From Hamadaea tsunoensis DSM 44101 (GTDB lineage Bacteria; Actinomycetota; Actinomycetes; Mycobacteriales; Micromonosporaceae): a DNA stretch of 64,000 bases. Shown here piece after piece: positions 52,513-61,516 of the stretch (position 1 is its first letter; every line of letters starts with the position of its first letter). The position numbers were made by a program, and so were the translations under genes. The stretch is taken from assembly GCF_000428945.1 (NCBI RefSeq), contig NZ_AUAX01000033.1, positions 1 to 64,000 on the forward strand, written 5' to 3'. Under the pieces are notes generated by a model. It worked only from the letters and a program-made list of their open reading frames with translations, did no database searches and had not been told where the DNA came from.

Positions 52513-54366
52513 ATGTCGTGGTTCGCACGCCGCCGCTCCACCGTGATCCGCGCGGTCTCGGCGCTCGTCGTGGCCGTGGGCGCCGCGGGGCTCGTCCTCG
52601 CCGCCACCGCCCAGGCGGCGACTCTGTTCAGCGCGACGTTCGAGGACGGGACGCTGAACGCGTGGTCGAAGTCGGGCGGCACCTGGAGCGTGGTGGCCGA
52701 CGGCAGCCAGGTCGCCCAGCAGGCCAACACGACCACGAACAACGCCCGCCTGTTCGCCGGGGACACAAGCTGGACGGACTATGTCGTGCAGGCGCGGGTG
52801 AAACCGCTGAGCATCGGCTCCGGCGGCCACGCCGCGCTGCTCGGCCGGGCCACCGGGTCGACCACGTTCTACCGGCTCGCGGTGGTGGAGGCCGGTCAGG
52901 TGCAGCTGCAGCAGGTCTGGAGCGGCACGGTCACGGTGCTGGCGACCTCCGCGCAGCCGGTGGCGGCCGGCTGGTCCACGCTCGCTCTGTCCATAGTGGG
53001 CAGTACGCTGACCGGCAGCGTGAACGGCACCACGGTGGTGAGCGCGACGGACGCCCGGATCACGCAGGGGCGGATCGGCCTGCAGACCGCGTACGCGAGC
53101 GCGGAGTTCGACGACGTGACGGTCTCGTCGGCGGGTTCGAGTCCATCGCCCACGGCCAGCGCCAGCACGGTTCCGAGCAGCAGCCCGAGCCCCAGCCGCA
53201 GCGCCGGCCCGAGCCCCAGTGCCAGCCCCAGTGCGAGTCCCAGTCCCAGTGCGAGTACGCCGAGCGGGACCCTGTTCGTCGCCACGAACGGCAACGACGG
53301 CAACGCCGGTACGCTGGCCGCCCCGTTCGCCACCGTGCAGAAGGCGGTCTCGGTCGTGGCGGCCGGCGGCACGATCGCGGTACGCGGCGGCACCTACGCC
53401 CTCACCACGAACATCACGATCGCCAAGAGCGGTACGGCCGCCGCCCCGATCACGTTGACGAACTACAACGGCGAGCACGTGACGATCGACGGCGAAGGAT
53501 TGGCGTACACGCCGGGAGATGTGGGGTCGACGATTCCGGCCGCGCAGCGCGGTGCCGTGCACATGTCGGCGAACTTCTGGCGCATCACCGGCCTGGAGAT
53601 CGAGCACGGCCCGTACGCGGTCTACTGCGACGGCTGCAACGACAACGTCTTCGACCGCCTGGTGACGCATGACAACTACGAGAGCGGCTTCCAGTTGCAG
53701 GGCACCTCGGCCCGCAACCAGATCCTGAACCTCGACAGCTACGCCAACCGCGATCCGCGCAAGAACGGGGAGAGCGCCGACGGTCTGGCGATCAAGCAGG
53801 GCGGCGGTTCCGGCAACCTCGTGCGCGGCGCGCGGCTGTGGAACAACTCCGACGACGGGTTCGACGCGTGGCTGTTCACCTCGCCGATCACGATCCAGGA
53901 CAGCGTCGCGTACGGCAACGGGTACAACCGTTGGAGCATCCCGAACTACTCCGGCGACGGCAACGGCTGGAAGCTCGGCGGCTCCGACACGACCGGCCCG
54001 GCGGCGGCGCACACCGTCAGCAATTCGATGGCGTGGGGCAACTCGGCGGCCGGCTTCACGGACAACGGCAACACCGGCGCGATCGTCGTCAACCGGTGCA
54101 CGGCGTACGACAACGTGAAGACGGGGTTCGACTTCGACGGCGGGTCGGTCGCGAACCTCACCGCCAACCTCGCGGTCGGCAACGCCGCCCCGGTCGCCCT
54201 CGGCTCGTCCACCGCCTCCGGCAATTCCTGGAACATCGGCGGCACCTGGACGCTGCAGAGCACCGACGCCTCGACCATCACCGGCGCGCGTACCGCGAGC
54301 GGGGCGATCCCGACGTCGGTCTATCTGGTGCCGGCGAACGGGGCGGCGGTCGGGGCGCACATCTGA
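52513..54366 (+). CDS. Secreted polysaccharide lyase, parallel beta-helix (PL9-like), with N-terminal LamG-like domain
   Basis: 617 residues. The signal peptide (RAVSALVVAVGAAGLVLAATAQA) ends at about 35. A laminin-G/DUF1080-like jelly roll covers about 36-210 (FSATFEDGTLNAWSKSGGTW, GRIGLQTAYASAEFDDVTV). A Ser/Pro linker runs about 213-253. The beta-helix follows: TLFVATNGNDGNAGTLAAPF, WRITGLEIEHGPYAVYCDGC, NGESADGLAIKQGGGSGN, LWNNSDDGFDAW. The last two match the calcium/active-site face of PL9 pectate or exopolygalacturonate lyases. Substrate pectin is likely but not certain. Start ATG at 52513 has GGAGGC upstream. Confidence 0.88.
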   Translation: MSWFARRRSTVIRAVSALVVAVGAAGLVLAATAQAATLFSATFEDGTLNAWSKSGGTWSVVADGSQVAQQANTTTNNARLFAGDTSWTDYVVQARVKPLSIGSGGHAALLGRATGSTTFYRLAVVEAGQVQLQQVWSGTVTVLATSAQPVAAGWSTLALSIVGSTLTGSVNGTTVVSATDARITQGRIGLQTAYASAEFDDVTVSSAGSSPSPTASASTVPSSSPSPSRSAGPSPSASPSASPSPSASTPSGTLFVATNGNDGNAGTLAAPFATVQKAVSVVAAGGTIAVRGGTYALTTNITIAKSGTAAAPITLTNYNGEHVTIDGEGLAYTPGDVGSTIPAAQRGAVHMSANFWRITGLEIEHGPYAVYCDGCNDNVFDRLVTHDNYESGFQLQGTSARNQILNLDSYANRDPRKNGESADGLAIKQGGGSGNLVRGARLWNNSDDGFDAWLFTSPITIQDSVAYGNGYNRWSIPNYSGDGNGWKLGGSDTTGPAAAHTVSNSMAWGNSAAGFTDNGNTGAIVVNRCTAYDNVKTGFDFDGGSVANLTANLAVGNAAPVALGSSTASGNSWNIGGTWTLQSTDASTITGARTASGAIPTSVYLVPANGAAVGAHI

Positions 54367-54383
54367 CATCCGGGTGCCGAAAT

Positions 54384-54410
54384 CCGGGTGCCCGCGCGCC
54401 GGGCACCCGG
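54384..54410 (+). terminator. Hairpin after the polysaccharide lyase gene
   Basis: CCGGGTGCCCG (54384-54394) pairs perfectly with CGGGCACCCGG (54400-54410), 5-nt loop. It ends 12 bp before the next start codon, so it may also fold in the leader of the methyltransferase mRNA. Confidence 0.7.
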
Positions 54411-54422
54411 TATGAATGCCCG

Positions 54423-55241
54423 GTGGACAGCTTCGCTATCAACCTCGCCAACTGGGACGAACGCGCCCCCGCCCATGCCCGGTCGGCCGACTACGGTCTC
54501 GCCAAGTTCGCCGCCGACCCCGGCCACCTCTCCGAGGTGGTGCGCTTCGACCAGCCCCGGCTCGGTGACATCGCGGGGCTGCGCGGCGTACACCTGCAGT
54601 GCCACATCGGCACCGACACCGTCTCGCTCGCCCGCCTCGGCGCGCGCATGACCGGCCTGGACTTCTCGCCCGCCGCGGTGGCCGAGGCCGCCCGGCTCGC
54701 CGAGGCCGCGGGCGTGACGGCCGACTTCGTCCAGTCCGACCTGTACGCGGCCGCGGACGTCCTGCCGAACGAGGCGTACGACCTGGTCTTCACGGGGATC
54801 GGGGCGCTGTGCTGGCTGCCGGACATCCGGCGCTGGGCGGCGGTCGTGGCGCGGCTGCTCAAGCCCGGCGGCCGCCTCTTCCTGCGGGAGGGGCACCCGA
54901 TGCTCTGGGCGCTGCACGAGGACACCGCCGACGGGCTGCGCGTCGCGTACCCGTATTTCGAGACGCCGGAACCGCTGGTCTCCGACGAGCCGGGGACGTA
55001 TGTGGACGCCGACCGCGAGTTCACGCACACGGTGAGCCACAGCTGGAACCACGGCCTGGGTGAGCTGGTCACGGCCCTGCTCGCCGAGGGTCTGCGGATC
55101 ACGATGCTGGTGGAGCACGACAGCGTCCCGTGGAAGGCGCTCGACCAGGGCATGGTCGAGGACGAGCGGGGGGAGTGGCGGCTGGCGGAGCACCGCGAGC
55201 GGGTGCCGCTGACCTACACCCTGCAGGCCGTCAAGGAGTAA
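54423..55241 (+). CDS. SAM-dependent methyltransferase
   Basis: 272 residues from GTG at 54423, the only in-frame start after the hairpin. N-terminal NLANWDERAPAHARSADY is typical of a family of actinobacterial methyltransferases. Motif I is degenerate (VHLQCHIGTDTVSLA), then MTGLDFSPAAVAEAA, VQSDLYAA, and LKPGGRLFLREGHPM. The C-terminal half (HTVSHSWNHGLGELVTALL) is conserved in the group. Substrate unknown. Confidence 0.82.
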   Translation: MDSFAINLANWDERAPAHARSADYGLAKFAADPGHLSEVVRFDQPRLGDIAGLRGVHLQCHIGTDTVSLARLGARMTGLDFSPAAVAEAARLAEAAGVTADFVQSDLYAAADVLPNEAYDLVFTGIGALCWLPDIRRWAAVVARLLKPGGRLFLREGHPMLWALHEDTADGLRVAYPYFETPEPLVSDEPGTYVDADREFTHTVSHSWNHGLGELVTALLAEGLRITMLVEHDSVPWKALDQGMVEDERGEWRLAEHRERVPLTYTLQAVKE

Positions 55242-55291
55242 GCCGCGGTCCGCGAACGCTGCCGACGAGCGGCCGGTCTCGCCTCCTGCCG

Positions 55292-56653
55292 CTATTGCGC
55301 CCCGTACTCGCCGGTCGCGAGTACGGGTTCTGCGCCGTCCTCAGCCATGGCCTGGTGCGGTGCGGCCTCGGGCAGATGGCGCATCGGTCGGATCGTGACC
55401 AGCGCGGCCAGGATGAACAGCACACCGGCGACGGCGAGGATGGTGTCGTACGGCCCGAATGTCGTGCCGGCAACGGCCCGGTGCAGTGATTTCCAGGCTC
55501 CGCCGGCGAGAAGTCCGGCCAAGCCCATCCCGACTAGGTTTGCGAGCTGCACCAATGGGCTGAACACCGCGCTGACCCGGCCGATCATGTCAGGCGGGGT
55601 GACCCGCAACGTGATCGGTTGATCCGTCGCGTTGATGATGCCGACGGCGATGCCGAGCACGAAGCTCGCCGCGATCGCCGGTCCCACCGCGGTACACCGC
55701 GACAGCGCGATGATCGCGATGCCACCGCCGAGCAGCCCGAGCCACGGGAGCCGGCCGAGACCGACGACGCGCGCGACAACACCCGTGGTGATCGTGCCGA
55801 GGACGGCGCCGGTGCCGATCGCGGCCGATATCACGCCCACCCAGCCGGCGGACGCGTGCAGGTTGTCGACGACGAAGAAGACGACGACCGCGTTGATCGC
55901 GCCGACGCCGGCCATCAAGATCACCGCTCCGACGGCGAGTCCGACGAGCACCCTGCTGCCCGCGAAGAACCTGATGCCCGCGCGGAACTCGGTACCGAAG
56001 CTCGACCGCGCCCGGATGACCGGCTGCCCTGCGGCCGGAATGCCGATCGCTCGAACGTAGAGCCAGGAGATTCCGAAGCTGAGCGCATTCGCGATCAGCG
56101 CCCATTGCACACCGAACGTCAGCAGCAGCGGCGCCGCCAGCGGCGGCCCGAGGACCTGAGCGAGCGCCGTCACCGCCTGGAGCCGGCCGGAGGCGGTGGT
56201 CTGGTCGGCCGAGGGAACGATGGCGCCGATGACGGCCAGCCGTGACGGGTGGAAGAACTCGGCAAAGGAACTCGCCGCCGCCAGCACGGCGTAGAGGATC
56301 GCGAGCTGCGCCGCGGTGGAGATGGTGTGCTGGAGCAGCGGGATCGTCAGCAGCGCCGCGATGAGCAACATCCGGGCGGCATCGGCTACCAGCATGGTCC
56401 GCCGCCCGTCCCATCGGTCGACCCAGACGCCGGCGACGGGACCGACGAGGAGGGCGGGCACCGCGGTGGCGATCAACGCCCCGCTCACCGCGATCGGCGC
56501 CCACGACTTGCCGTCGGCGATGCGGGTGGCGATCCACAACATGACCGTCACCATGAAGACCATGTCACCGAAGGTGGAGATTGCCTGACCGCGCCACATC
56601 CGCTGCCAGTTCTTGTTTCCGGACAGCGGGGATGTGCGTACTTCCTCACTCAT
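55292..56653 (-). CDS. MFS efflux transporter (12 helices)
   Basis: 453 residues from ATG at 56653 (AGGTG upstream). The MFS signature of the drug:H+ antiporter group is present in the first half (WQRMWRGQAISTFGDMVFMV; VGPVAGVWVDRWDGRR, with the conserved Asp-Arg). Similar to MFS_3/enterobactin-exporter-like permeases. The ArsR-type regulator is 48 bp upstream on the same strand, so the pair forms an operon controlled by the two palindromes. Drug export is likely; substrate unknown. Confidence 0.88.
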   Translation of the reverse strand: MSEEVRTSPLSGNKNWQRMWRGQAISTFGDMVFMVTVMLWIATRIADGKSWAPIAVSGALIATAVPALLVGPVAGVWVDRWDGRRTMLVADAARMLLIAALLTIPLLQHTISTAAQLAILYAVLAAASSFAEFFHPSRLAVIGAIVPSADQTTASGRLQAVTALAQVLGPPLAAPLLLTFGVQWALIANALSFGISWLYVRAIGIPAAGQPVIRARSSFGTEFRAGIRFFAGSRVLVGLAVGAVILMAGVGAINAVVVFFVVDNLHASAGWVGVISAAIGTGAVLGTITTGVVARVVGLGRLPWLGLLGGGIAIIALSRCTAVGPAIAASFVLGIAVGIINATDQPITLRVTPPDMIGRVSAVFSPLVQLANLVGMGLAGLLAGGAWKSLHRAVAGTTFGPYDTILAVAGVLFILAALVTIRPMRHLPEAAPHQAMAEDGAEPVLATGEYGAQ

Positions 56654-56701
56654 GGTGTGCACCTCTTGTCGTCGCTATCAGGGGTGGCGGCGATGACCGG
56701 C

Positions 56702-57283
56702 TCAGGCCGAGGGTTCGATGCCCGTGCTGACGAAGATGCGTGCGGCTCGGGACGAGGCTGGACGGCGCTCCGCATCGGAGGCGCGTTCCGCGTACCGCTC
56801 GAGAATCGCCACCAACTCGGCCTTGATCTCGGCCAGCTCCTCGGCCGTGACGTAGACCGACGCGGCGGCGACCATGTTCGTCGCCTGCCACTCCGGCGGC
56901 TCGGCACCGAGTCGGCGAATGCGTTCCTTGGCGCGTCCGACCTCGTGGTCGAGGAATGCGTCGGCGGCCGCGAACCCGGCGGCTTCCGTGTCGGCGTCGC
57001 CGGTGGGGCCGGACAGGTCTCCCTGCAGGGCGGCCGTCGCGCGCCACGGCTTCTCCCGGCCCGACGTGCCCGGGATCGGCTCCACATAGCCGTACTTGCG
57101 AAGGATTCCCAGGTGGTACCAGCAGCTGGCAACGCTCTCGTCGAGGATCTCGGCGCACCTCGTGGCCGTCACCGACCCGTCGCGCGTGACGACGTCGAGC
57201 AGCTTCCAGCGCAAGGGATGCGCGAGGGCGCGCAAGCGCATCGTCGCGAGCTTGGGATCGTCACCGGGATCGTTCTGCGCCAT
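56702..57283 (-). CDS. ArsR-type winged-helix regulator of the MFS transporter
   Basis: 193 residues from ATG at 57283. Winged helix at about 15-80: MRLRALAHPLRWKLLDVVTR, ARCAEILDESVASCWYHLGI, LRKYGYVEPIPGTSGREKPW. The C-terminal half is helical (AGFAAADAFLDHEVGRAKER, VTAEELAEIKAELVAILERY) and probably senses a ligand. Two AT-rich palindromes directly upstream of its start are its likely autoregulatory operators. Confidence 0.87.
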   Translation of the reverse strand: MAQNDPGDDPKLATMRLRALAHPLRWKLLDVVTRDGSVTATRCAEILDESVASCWYHLGILRKYGYVEPIPGTSGREKPWRATAALQGDLSGPTGDADTEAAGFAAADAFLDHEVGRAKERIRRLGAEPPEWQATNMVAAASVYVTAEELAEIKAELVAILERYAERASDAERRPASSRAARIFVSTGIEPSA

Positions 57284-57284
57284 G

Positions 57285-57304
57285 TAATCAAGGTACCTTG
57301 ATTA
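57285..57304. promoter_or_regulatory. Operator 1: perfect 20-bp palindrome upstream of the ArsR/MFS operon
   Basis: TAATCAAGGTACCTTGATTA, perfect dyad, ends 2 bp before the ArsR start codon. It shares its half-site TAATCAAG with operator 2; centres are 28 bp apart. Binding here would block translation start or transcription. Confidence 0.75.
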
Positions 57305-57311
57305 GTACTCC

Positions 57312-57333
57312 GTAATCAAGATGTCTTGATTAC
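57312..57333. promoter_or_regulatory. Operator 2: 22-bp palindrome upstream of the ArsR/MFS operon
   Basis: GTAATCAAGA / TCTTGATTAC, 10-bp arms with a 2-nt centre. It overlaps the stop codon of the response regulator gene (57330-57332). Same half-site as operator 1. Confidence 0.7.
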
Positions 57334-57980
57334 GGGGCGCATAGACCGGCCTCGTACGCGACGATCGCCGCCTGCACCCGGTTCGCCGTACCGAGCCGGG
57401 TCAGGATCGTGCTGACATGACCCTTGACGGTGCCCTCCACCAGGTGCAGCCGCCGGGCGATCTGCGCGTTCGACAGCCCCGCGCCGACCAGGGCGAGGAC
57501 CTCGCGTTCCCGTTCGGTGAGGGCGGCGACCCGGCTCCGGGCGCCGGTCTCGCGGGTGCCGGAGCCGCGCAGCCGCTCGACGACCCGGCCGGCCACCGTC
57601 GGCGACAGGTACGCCCCGCCGGCCGCCACCGCGTGGACGCCGGCCAGCAGTTCCCGGGGATCGCCGGACTTCAGCAGGAAGCCGCGTACGCCGCTGTCGA
57701 GCGCCCGGGCGACGTACTCGTCCTCGCCGAACGTGGTGAGCATCGCGACGCCGGTGGCGGGCAGCGCCCGGACGATCTCGGCGGCGGCCGCCAGCCCGTC
57801 CAGGCGGGGCATGCGGATGTCCAGCAGCGCGACATCCGGCCGGTACGCGAGCGCGGCGTCGATCGCGGCCCGCCCGTCACCCGCCTCGGCGACCACCTCG
57901 ACGGCCGGGTCGGCGCCCAGCAGCGTACGCACACCGGCGCGGATCAGCGTCTCGTCGTCGGCGAGCAGCACCCGGATCAT
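57330..57980 (-). CDS. NarL/FixJ-family response regulator
   Basis: 216 residues from ATG at 57980. Receiver domain with phospho-acceptor Asp54 in DVALLDIRMPRLDG, acidic pocket in LLADDETLIRAG, and Lys in FLLKSGDP. The LuxR-type helix-turn-helix is LTEREREVLALVGAGLSNAQ, IARRLHLVEGTVKGHVSTIL. It is coupled to the sensor kinase by a 4-bp ATGA overlap. It probably regulates a nearby gene such as the serine hydrolase or a distant target. Confidence 0.93.
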   Translation of the reverse strand: MIRVLLADDETLIRAGVRTLLGADPAVEVVAEAGDGRAAIDAALAYRPDVALLDIRMPRLDGLAAAAEIVRALPATGVAMLTTFGEDEYVARALDSGVRGFLLKSGDPRELLAGVHAVAAGGAYLSPTVAGRVVERLRGSGTRETGARSRVAALTEREREVLALVGAGLSNAQIARRLHLVEGTVKGHVSTILTRLGTANRVQAAIVAYEAGLCAP

Positions 57981-59119
57981 CGGTCCTCCGATACGGCATG
58001 GGGCAGGACCGCGACGACCTCGAAACGGCCGCCGGTATCCGTGGCGCGCAGCGTCCCGCCCGCGAGCCCGGCCAGCTCGGTGAGCCCGGCCAGCCCGGAA
58101 CCGCCGCCCGGCGCGCGGGCACCGCCCGGTACCCGCGGATTGGTGGCGGTGACCGTCGTCCGGCCGACTGTGGTGGTGGAGGTGGTGGTGGCGATGCGTA
58201 CCGTCACCGGGGCACCGGGCGCGTGCTTGACCGCGTTCGTCAGCGCCTCCTGCACCACCCGGTACGCCGTTCCCGCCACGTGATCGGGCAGGTCGCGCGG
58301 CCCGCTCCAGGCGAGGGTGACCGGCTGTCCGGCGCGTACGGTGCGCTGGATCAGATCTTCGATGCTCTCGTCCGCCGGATGCAGCGGCGCCGGACGGTCG
58401 TCGCGCAGCAGGGTGACGATCTCCGCGAGCCGCCCGGTCGCGCTGCCCGCCCCGGCCCGGATCTCCCCGGCCGCGCGGCGCTGCGGCTCGCCGAGGCCGG
58501 GGTCGAGTTCGAGGGCCGCGGCGCGCAGCGCCAGCAGGCTCAGCTCGTGGCCGAGCGTGTCGTGCATGTCGTGGGCGATCCGGGCGCGCTCGCGCAGCCG
58601 CGCCCGCTCCGCGGTGACCGTGACCAGCTGGTCCTGCTGGCGCTGCCCGCGCCCCAGCACCCACGGAAGGATGGCCGACACTGCCAGCAACACCAGGCCC
58701 GTCACCCCGGTGACCAGGGCACCCAGGGCGGCCGCGCTGAAGATGATCAGCGCCGCGCGGGGTCGCACGCCCAGCCGGCCCGCCCGCAACGCGATCGCGA
58801 ACAGGCCCGCCGCCAGCGCCACGCACCAGACGGGCACCGAGTCGTCGATCGCCGCCGCCGCCACGACGCCCGCCGCCGCGCTCACGGCCAGAGCCATGCC
58901 CGGGTACGCGATTCCCAAGTACGCGATTCCCGGGTACGCGATTCCTGGACATCCGATTCTCGGGTATCCGCCGATCAGCCCGACGCCGATCAGCAGCGCC
59001 CCGATCGCGGCGGCCGACAGCCACCAGGGTTCCGCCCAGGAGCCGACGAGGACGACGACCGCCGCCACCCCGACCGTGGTCAGGATGCCCGCGGGCACGG
59101 GGAGGCGGCGGCTCGTCAT
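57977..59119 (-). CDS. NarL-type sensor histidine kinase
   Basis: 380 residues. The N-terminal membrane part has about 5-6 helices. The HisKA_3 dimerisation helix RLRERARIAHDMHDTLGHEL carries the phospho-acceptor His186, and the ATPase shows YRVVQEALTNAVKHA (N box) and GGGSGLAGLTELAGLAGG (G box). Residues 52-76, between two helices, are an unusual tandem of five five-residue units (PGIAY, PGIAY, LGIAY, PGMA...), encoded by a 15-bp DNA repeat at about 58895-58970. It overlaps the response regulator start by 4 bp. Confidence 0.9.
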   Translation of the reverse strand: MTSRRLPVPAGILTTVGVAAVVVLVGSWAEPWWLSAAAIGALLIGVGLIGGYPRIGCPGIAYPGIAYLGIAYPGMALAVSAAAGVVAAAAIDDSVPVWCVALAAGLFAIALRAGRLGVRPRAALIIFSAAALGALVTGVTGLVLLAVSAILPWVLGRGQRQQDQLVTVTAERARLRERARIAHDMHDTLGHELSLLALRAAALELDPGLGEPQRRAAGEIRAGAGSATGRLAEIVTLLRDDRPAPLHPADESIEDLIQRTVRAGQPVTLAWSGPRDLPDHVAGTAYRVVQEALTNAVKHAPGAPVTVRIATTTSTTTVGRTTVTATNPRVPGGARAPGGGSGLAGLTELAGLAGGTLRATDTGGRFEVVAVLPHAVSEDR

Positions 59120-59121
59120 GA

Positions 59122-60570
59122 TCAGCCGACCCTACCCGGCCGGGCCCACCGCCGGGCCAGGCTCGTTCCCAGGACCGTGAGGTTGACCACGGCCGCCGCG
59201 ACGAGCCAGACGACCAGGGCGGGGCCGGCGTACCAGAGCTGGCCGAAGGTGAGGTCACGGCCGGCGAAGACGACACCGACCAGGGCGGGCAGGGCCAGCA
59301 GGACCGCCACCGGCCACAGCCGCACGACCATCCGCGCCAGGCGGCGGACCGTCCACCGGGGCCGGGGCTCACCGCGTACCACGCGGCGCACCGCCCGCAG
59401 GCCAAGGATGATGCTGAGCAAAGTGAACACCGCGAGGACCAGATCGGTGATCAACCGGACCGGCGCGAAACCGCCGGGCCGGTCGCCGCTCAGCACCGCC
59501 GCGAGCTCGTCCGCGAGCGCGTCGGTGCCCTCGTTGGCCAGGCCGACGCCGCTGTCACCGAGAACCACCACACCATGCCCGTCCGGCAGCAGAAGCTGGC
59601 TGGCGGTGTACGTGAACCAGATCCCGTTGTGGTGCAGCCGGCCGTCGGGGTCGCGCTGCCAGCCCATCGCGTACGTCGAGTGTGGACCGGCGGCGGGCGT
59701 GTGCATGGTTCGGAAGCTGTCCGCGCTCGCCAGGCTCTTCTGCCCGTGCTGCAGGATCAGCCACCGGGCCATGTCCTCGGCGGTCGACACGACACCGTCC
59801 GACCCGCCCACGAAACGCTTCGGCTCGGTGGCGCCGATCGCCGCCCCGTACGCGTACACGTGTCCGTCCGGGAATCCCGCTGGAAGATCCCGGGGCGTCT
59901 GCTCGATGCTGAACGTCGACGTCATCCCGGCCGGGCGGAGGACGTTCTCGCGGAGGTAGTCGTCGAACGGCCGGCCCGAGACCACTTCCACGATGCGGGC
60001 GACGAGGTGGTAGTTCGTGTTCGTATAGGCGTACGCGGTGCCGGGATCGGCGGCCAGCTTCGCCCCGCGTACGCGCTGCTCGGCTGCGGCCAGGGTGTCC
60101 GGCTGCGGCAGGCTCTTCTCGGGGAAGCCGCGGTCGCTGAGCCCCGAGGTCTGGTTCAGCAACTGCCGGACGGTGATCGCCGCGCCACGTGGGTCGGCGG
60201 TCCGGAACCCGGCCAGGTACCGCCCGGCGGGCGCGTCGAGCTCGATCCGCCCGGCCTCGACCAGCTGCATCGCGGCCAGCGCCGTGAACGATTTGGACAG
60301 CGAAGCGATCGGCATCGGCGTACGCGCGGTCACATCCCCGTACGCGTCCGCGTACAGCAGCCGGTCGCCGTCGGTCAGCGCGTAGGCGATCCCCGGATAG
60401 CCGGACGAACGGGCGAAGTCCTCGACGACCCGCCGCACGGCCGCCTCATCGACCCCACTGCCGGCAACACCGCCGACAACACCGCCGGCAACACTGCCGG
60501 CGGCGTACGCGGGAACGGGGACGGACAAGGCGACCGCCGCGGCGGTGACGACTCCCAAGATCTTGAACAT
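59122..60570 (-). CDS. Beta-lactamase-fold serine hydrolase (class C/PBP-like) with C-terminal membrane helices
   Basis: 482 residues from ATG at 60570; the signal peptide FKILGVVTAAAVALSVPVPAYA starts here, so the 19-codon upstream extension is not used. Active-site serine in PIASLSKSF (Ser90-x-x-Lys93), YTNTNYH (Tyr182-x-Asn), and HNGIWF as the KTG-like HxG. About residues 375-480 hold three transmembrane helices (LITDLVLAVFTLLSIILGL, LWPVAVLLALPALVGVVFAG, LVVWLVAAAVVNLTVLGTSL). Such proteins are D-aminopeptidases, esterases or PBP-like enzymes, not necessarily beta-lactamases. It is 2 bp from the sensor kinase start, so may belong to its transcript. Confidence 0.85.
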   Translation of the reverse strand: MFKILGVVTAAAVALSVPVPAYAAGSVAGGVVGGVAGSGVDEAAVRRVVEDFARSSGYPGIAYALTDGDRLLYADAYGDVTARTPMPIASLSKSFTALAAMQLVEAGRIELDAPAGRYLAGFRTADPRGAAITVRQLLNQTSGLSDRGFPEKSLPQPDTLAAAEQRVRGAKLAADPGTAYAYTNTNYHLVARIVEVVSGRPFDDYLRENVLRPAGMTSTFSIEQTPRDLPAGFPDGHVYAYGAAIGATEPKRFVGGSDGVVSTAEDMARWLILQHGQKSLASADSFRTMHTPAAGPHSTYAMGWQRDPDGRLHHNGIWFTYTASQLLLPDGHGVVVLGDSGVGLANEGTDALADELAAVLSGDRPGGFAPVRLITDLVLAVFTLLSIILGLRAVRRVVRGEPRPRWTVRRLARMVVRLWPVAVLLALPALVGVVFAGRDLTFGQLWYAGPALVVWLVAAAVVNLTVLGTSLARRWARPGRVG

Positions 60571-60700
60571 GCGGCCACGGTAGGAATCGCGACCCCATGA
60601 CCGCCTGAGCCGATCGTCGGTCGGCACCCCTGACTTTCGTCATGGACCGGGCGGTCGGAAACCTTGACAGCTGCGTGACCATGTAACCGAGGTGGTAGCC

Positions 60701-61516
60701 GTGGCGCAGGAGCGGGGCTGGCCGCGGACCGCCAAAGTCGTGGCCGTCCTGGTGTGCGCGGTGACCGTGGGCCCGGTCGTGTTCGTCTCACCCGTGCTGG
60801 CGGTGTTGCTGGCCGCGGTGTACTGGGCGTGCGTCTACGCCTACCTCGCTCGCCGCTACGGCCCGCGGCGCACGGCAGTCGAGCGGCGGAAGGAGGAGGA
60901 CGCCCGGGAGCGGTACATGCGCTGGTTCCTGCGGTGGTTCCTCCCACCGATCGCGGTGCTGGTCCTGCTGCTGGGGCTGGCCGACATCGGGCCGGAATGG
61001 CAGGCCGCGCACCGCATCGGGCGGCCGGGGACGGTGACGTTGACCAGGCATGAGTGCGGGAAGCAGTCGTGCAACTGGTTCGGCGACTTCGCCAGCGACT
61101 GGGGCCAGGACATCCGCAAGGACGTGTACGTGCGCTGGGACCCACCCGGCGCTCGGGTCGGTCTGGCCGTGCGGGCATTGGACACGGGGGAGCGGGCCGG
61201 CGTCTACGGTTTCGCGGGCGAGGGCGGCTGGCACTACTGGTGGATCAGCGCTTGGAGCATCGCGGGCAGCATGGGGTATCTGCTGCTGTGGCTGCTCTGG
61301 GCGTCGGGCGCGGGCGGCCGGCTCGCGTCGGTTGCCGGCGGCAGGATCACCGCGATGCTCGAAGCCAGGGCGGCGCGGGACTCCGGCCGGGTGGATCCGA
61401 CGGACCTCATACGATCCGCCATCGCCGGAGCGGAGGAGGCAAGGCAGTCCCACGGCAGTCTCATGGTCCCCGCTAAGCCGACAGCCGGCTCCACTGGGCG
61501 GTCGGTCTTCCGTTGA
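60701..61516 (+). CDS. Membrane protein of unknown function
   Basis: 271 residues from GTG at 60701 (GAGGTGG upstream). Helices: VVAVLVCAVTVGPVVFVSPV, VLAVLLAAVYWACVYAYLAR, FLPPIAVLVLLLGLADIG, and a later WISAWSIAGSMGYLLLWLLW. Between the third and fourth lies an outside loop with a Cys pair (RHECGKQSCNW). The C-terminus is cytoplasmic and helical. I recognise no family. Its 3' end overlaps the convergent DUF899 gene by 44 bp. Confidence 0.65.
   Translation: MAQERGWPRTAKVVAVLVCAVTVGPVVFVSPVLAVLLAAVYWACVYAYLARRYGPRRTAVERRKEEDARERYMRWFLRWFLPPIAVLVLLLGLADIGPEWQAAHRIGRPGTVTLTRHECGKQSCNWFGDFASDWGQDIRKDVYVRWDPPGARVGLAVRALDTGERAGVYGFAGEGGWHYWWISAWSIAGSMGYLLLWLLWASGAGGRLASVAGGRITAMLEARAARDSGRVDPTDLIRSAIAGAEEARQSHGSLMVPAKPTAGSTGRSVFR

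Noticed and set aside
53136-53156. GGGTTCGAGTCC resembling a tRNA T-arm
   Set aside because: It is inside the Ser/Pro linker codons of the polysaccharide lyase, and no acceptor, D or anticodon stem fits around it.
59122-60570. The serine hydrolase as a beta-lactamase resistance gene
   Set aside because: The motifs are shared by D-aminopeptidases and esterases, and the three C-terminal helices are not typical of secreted beta-lactamases.
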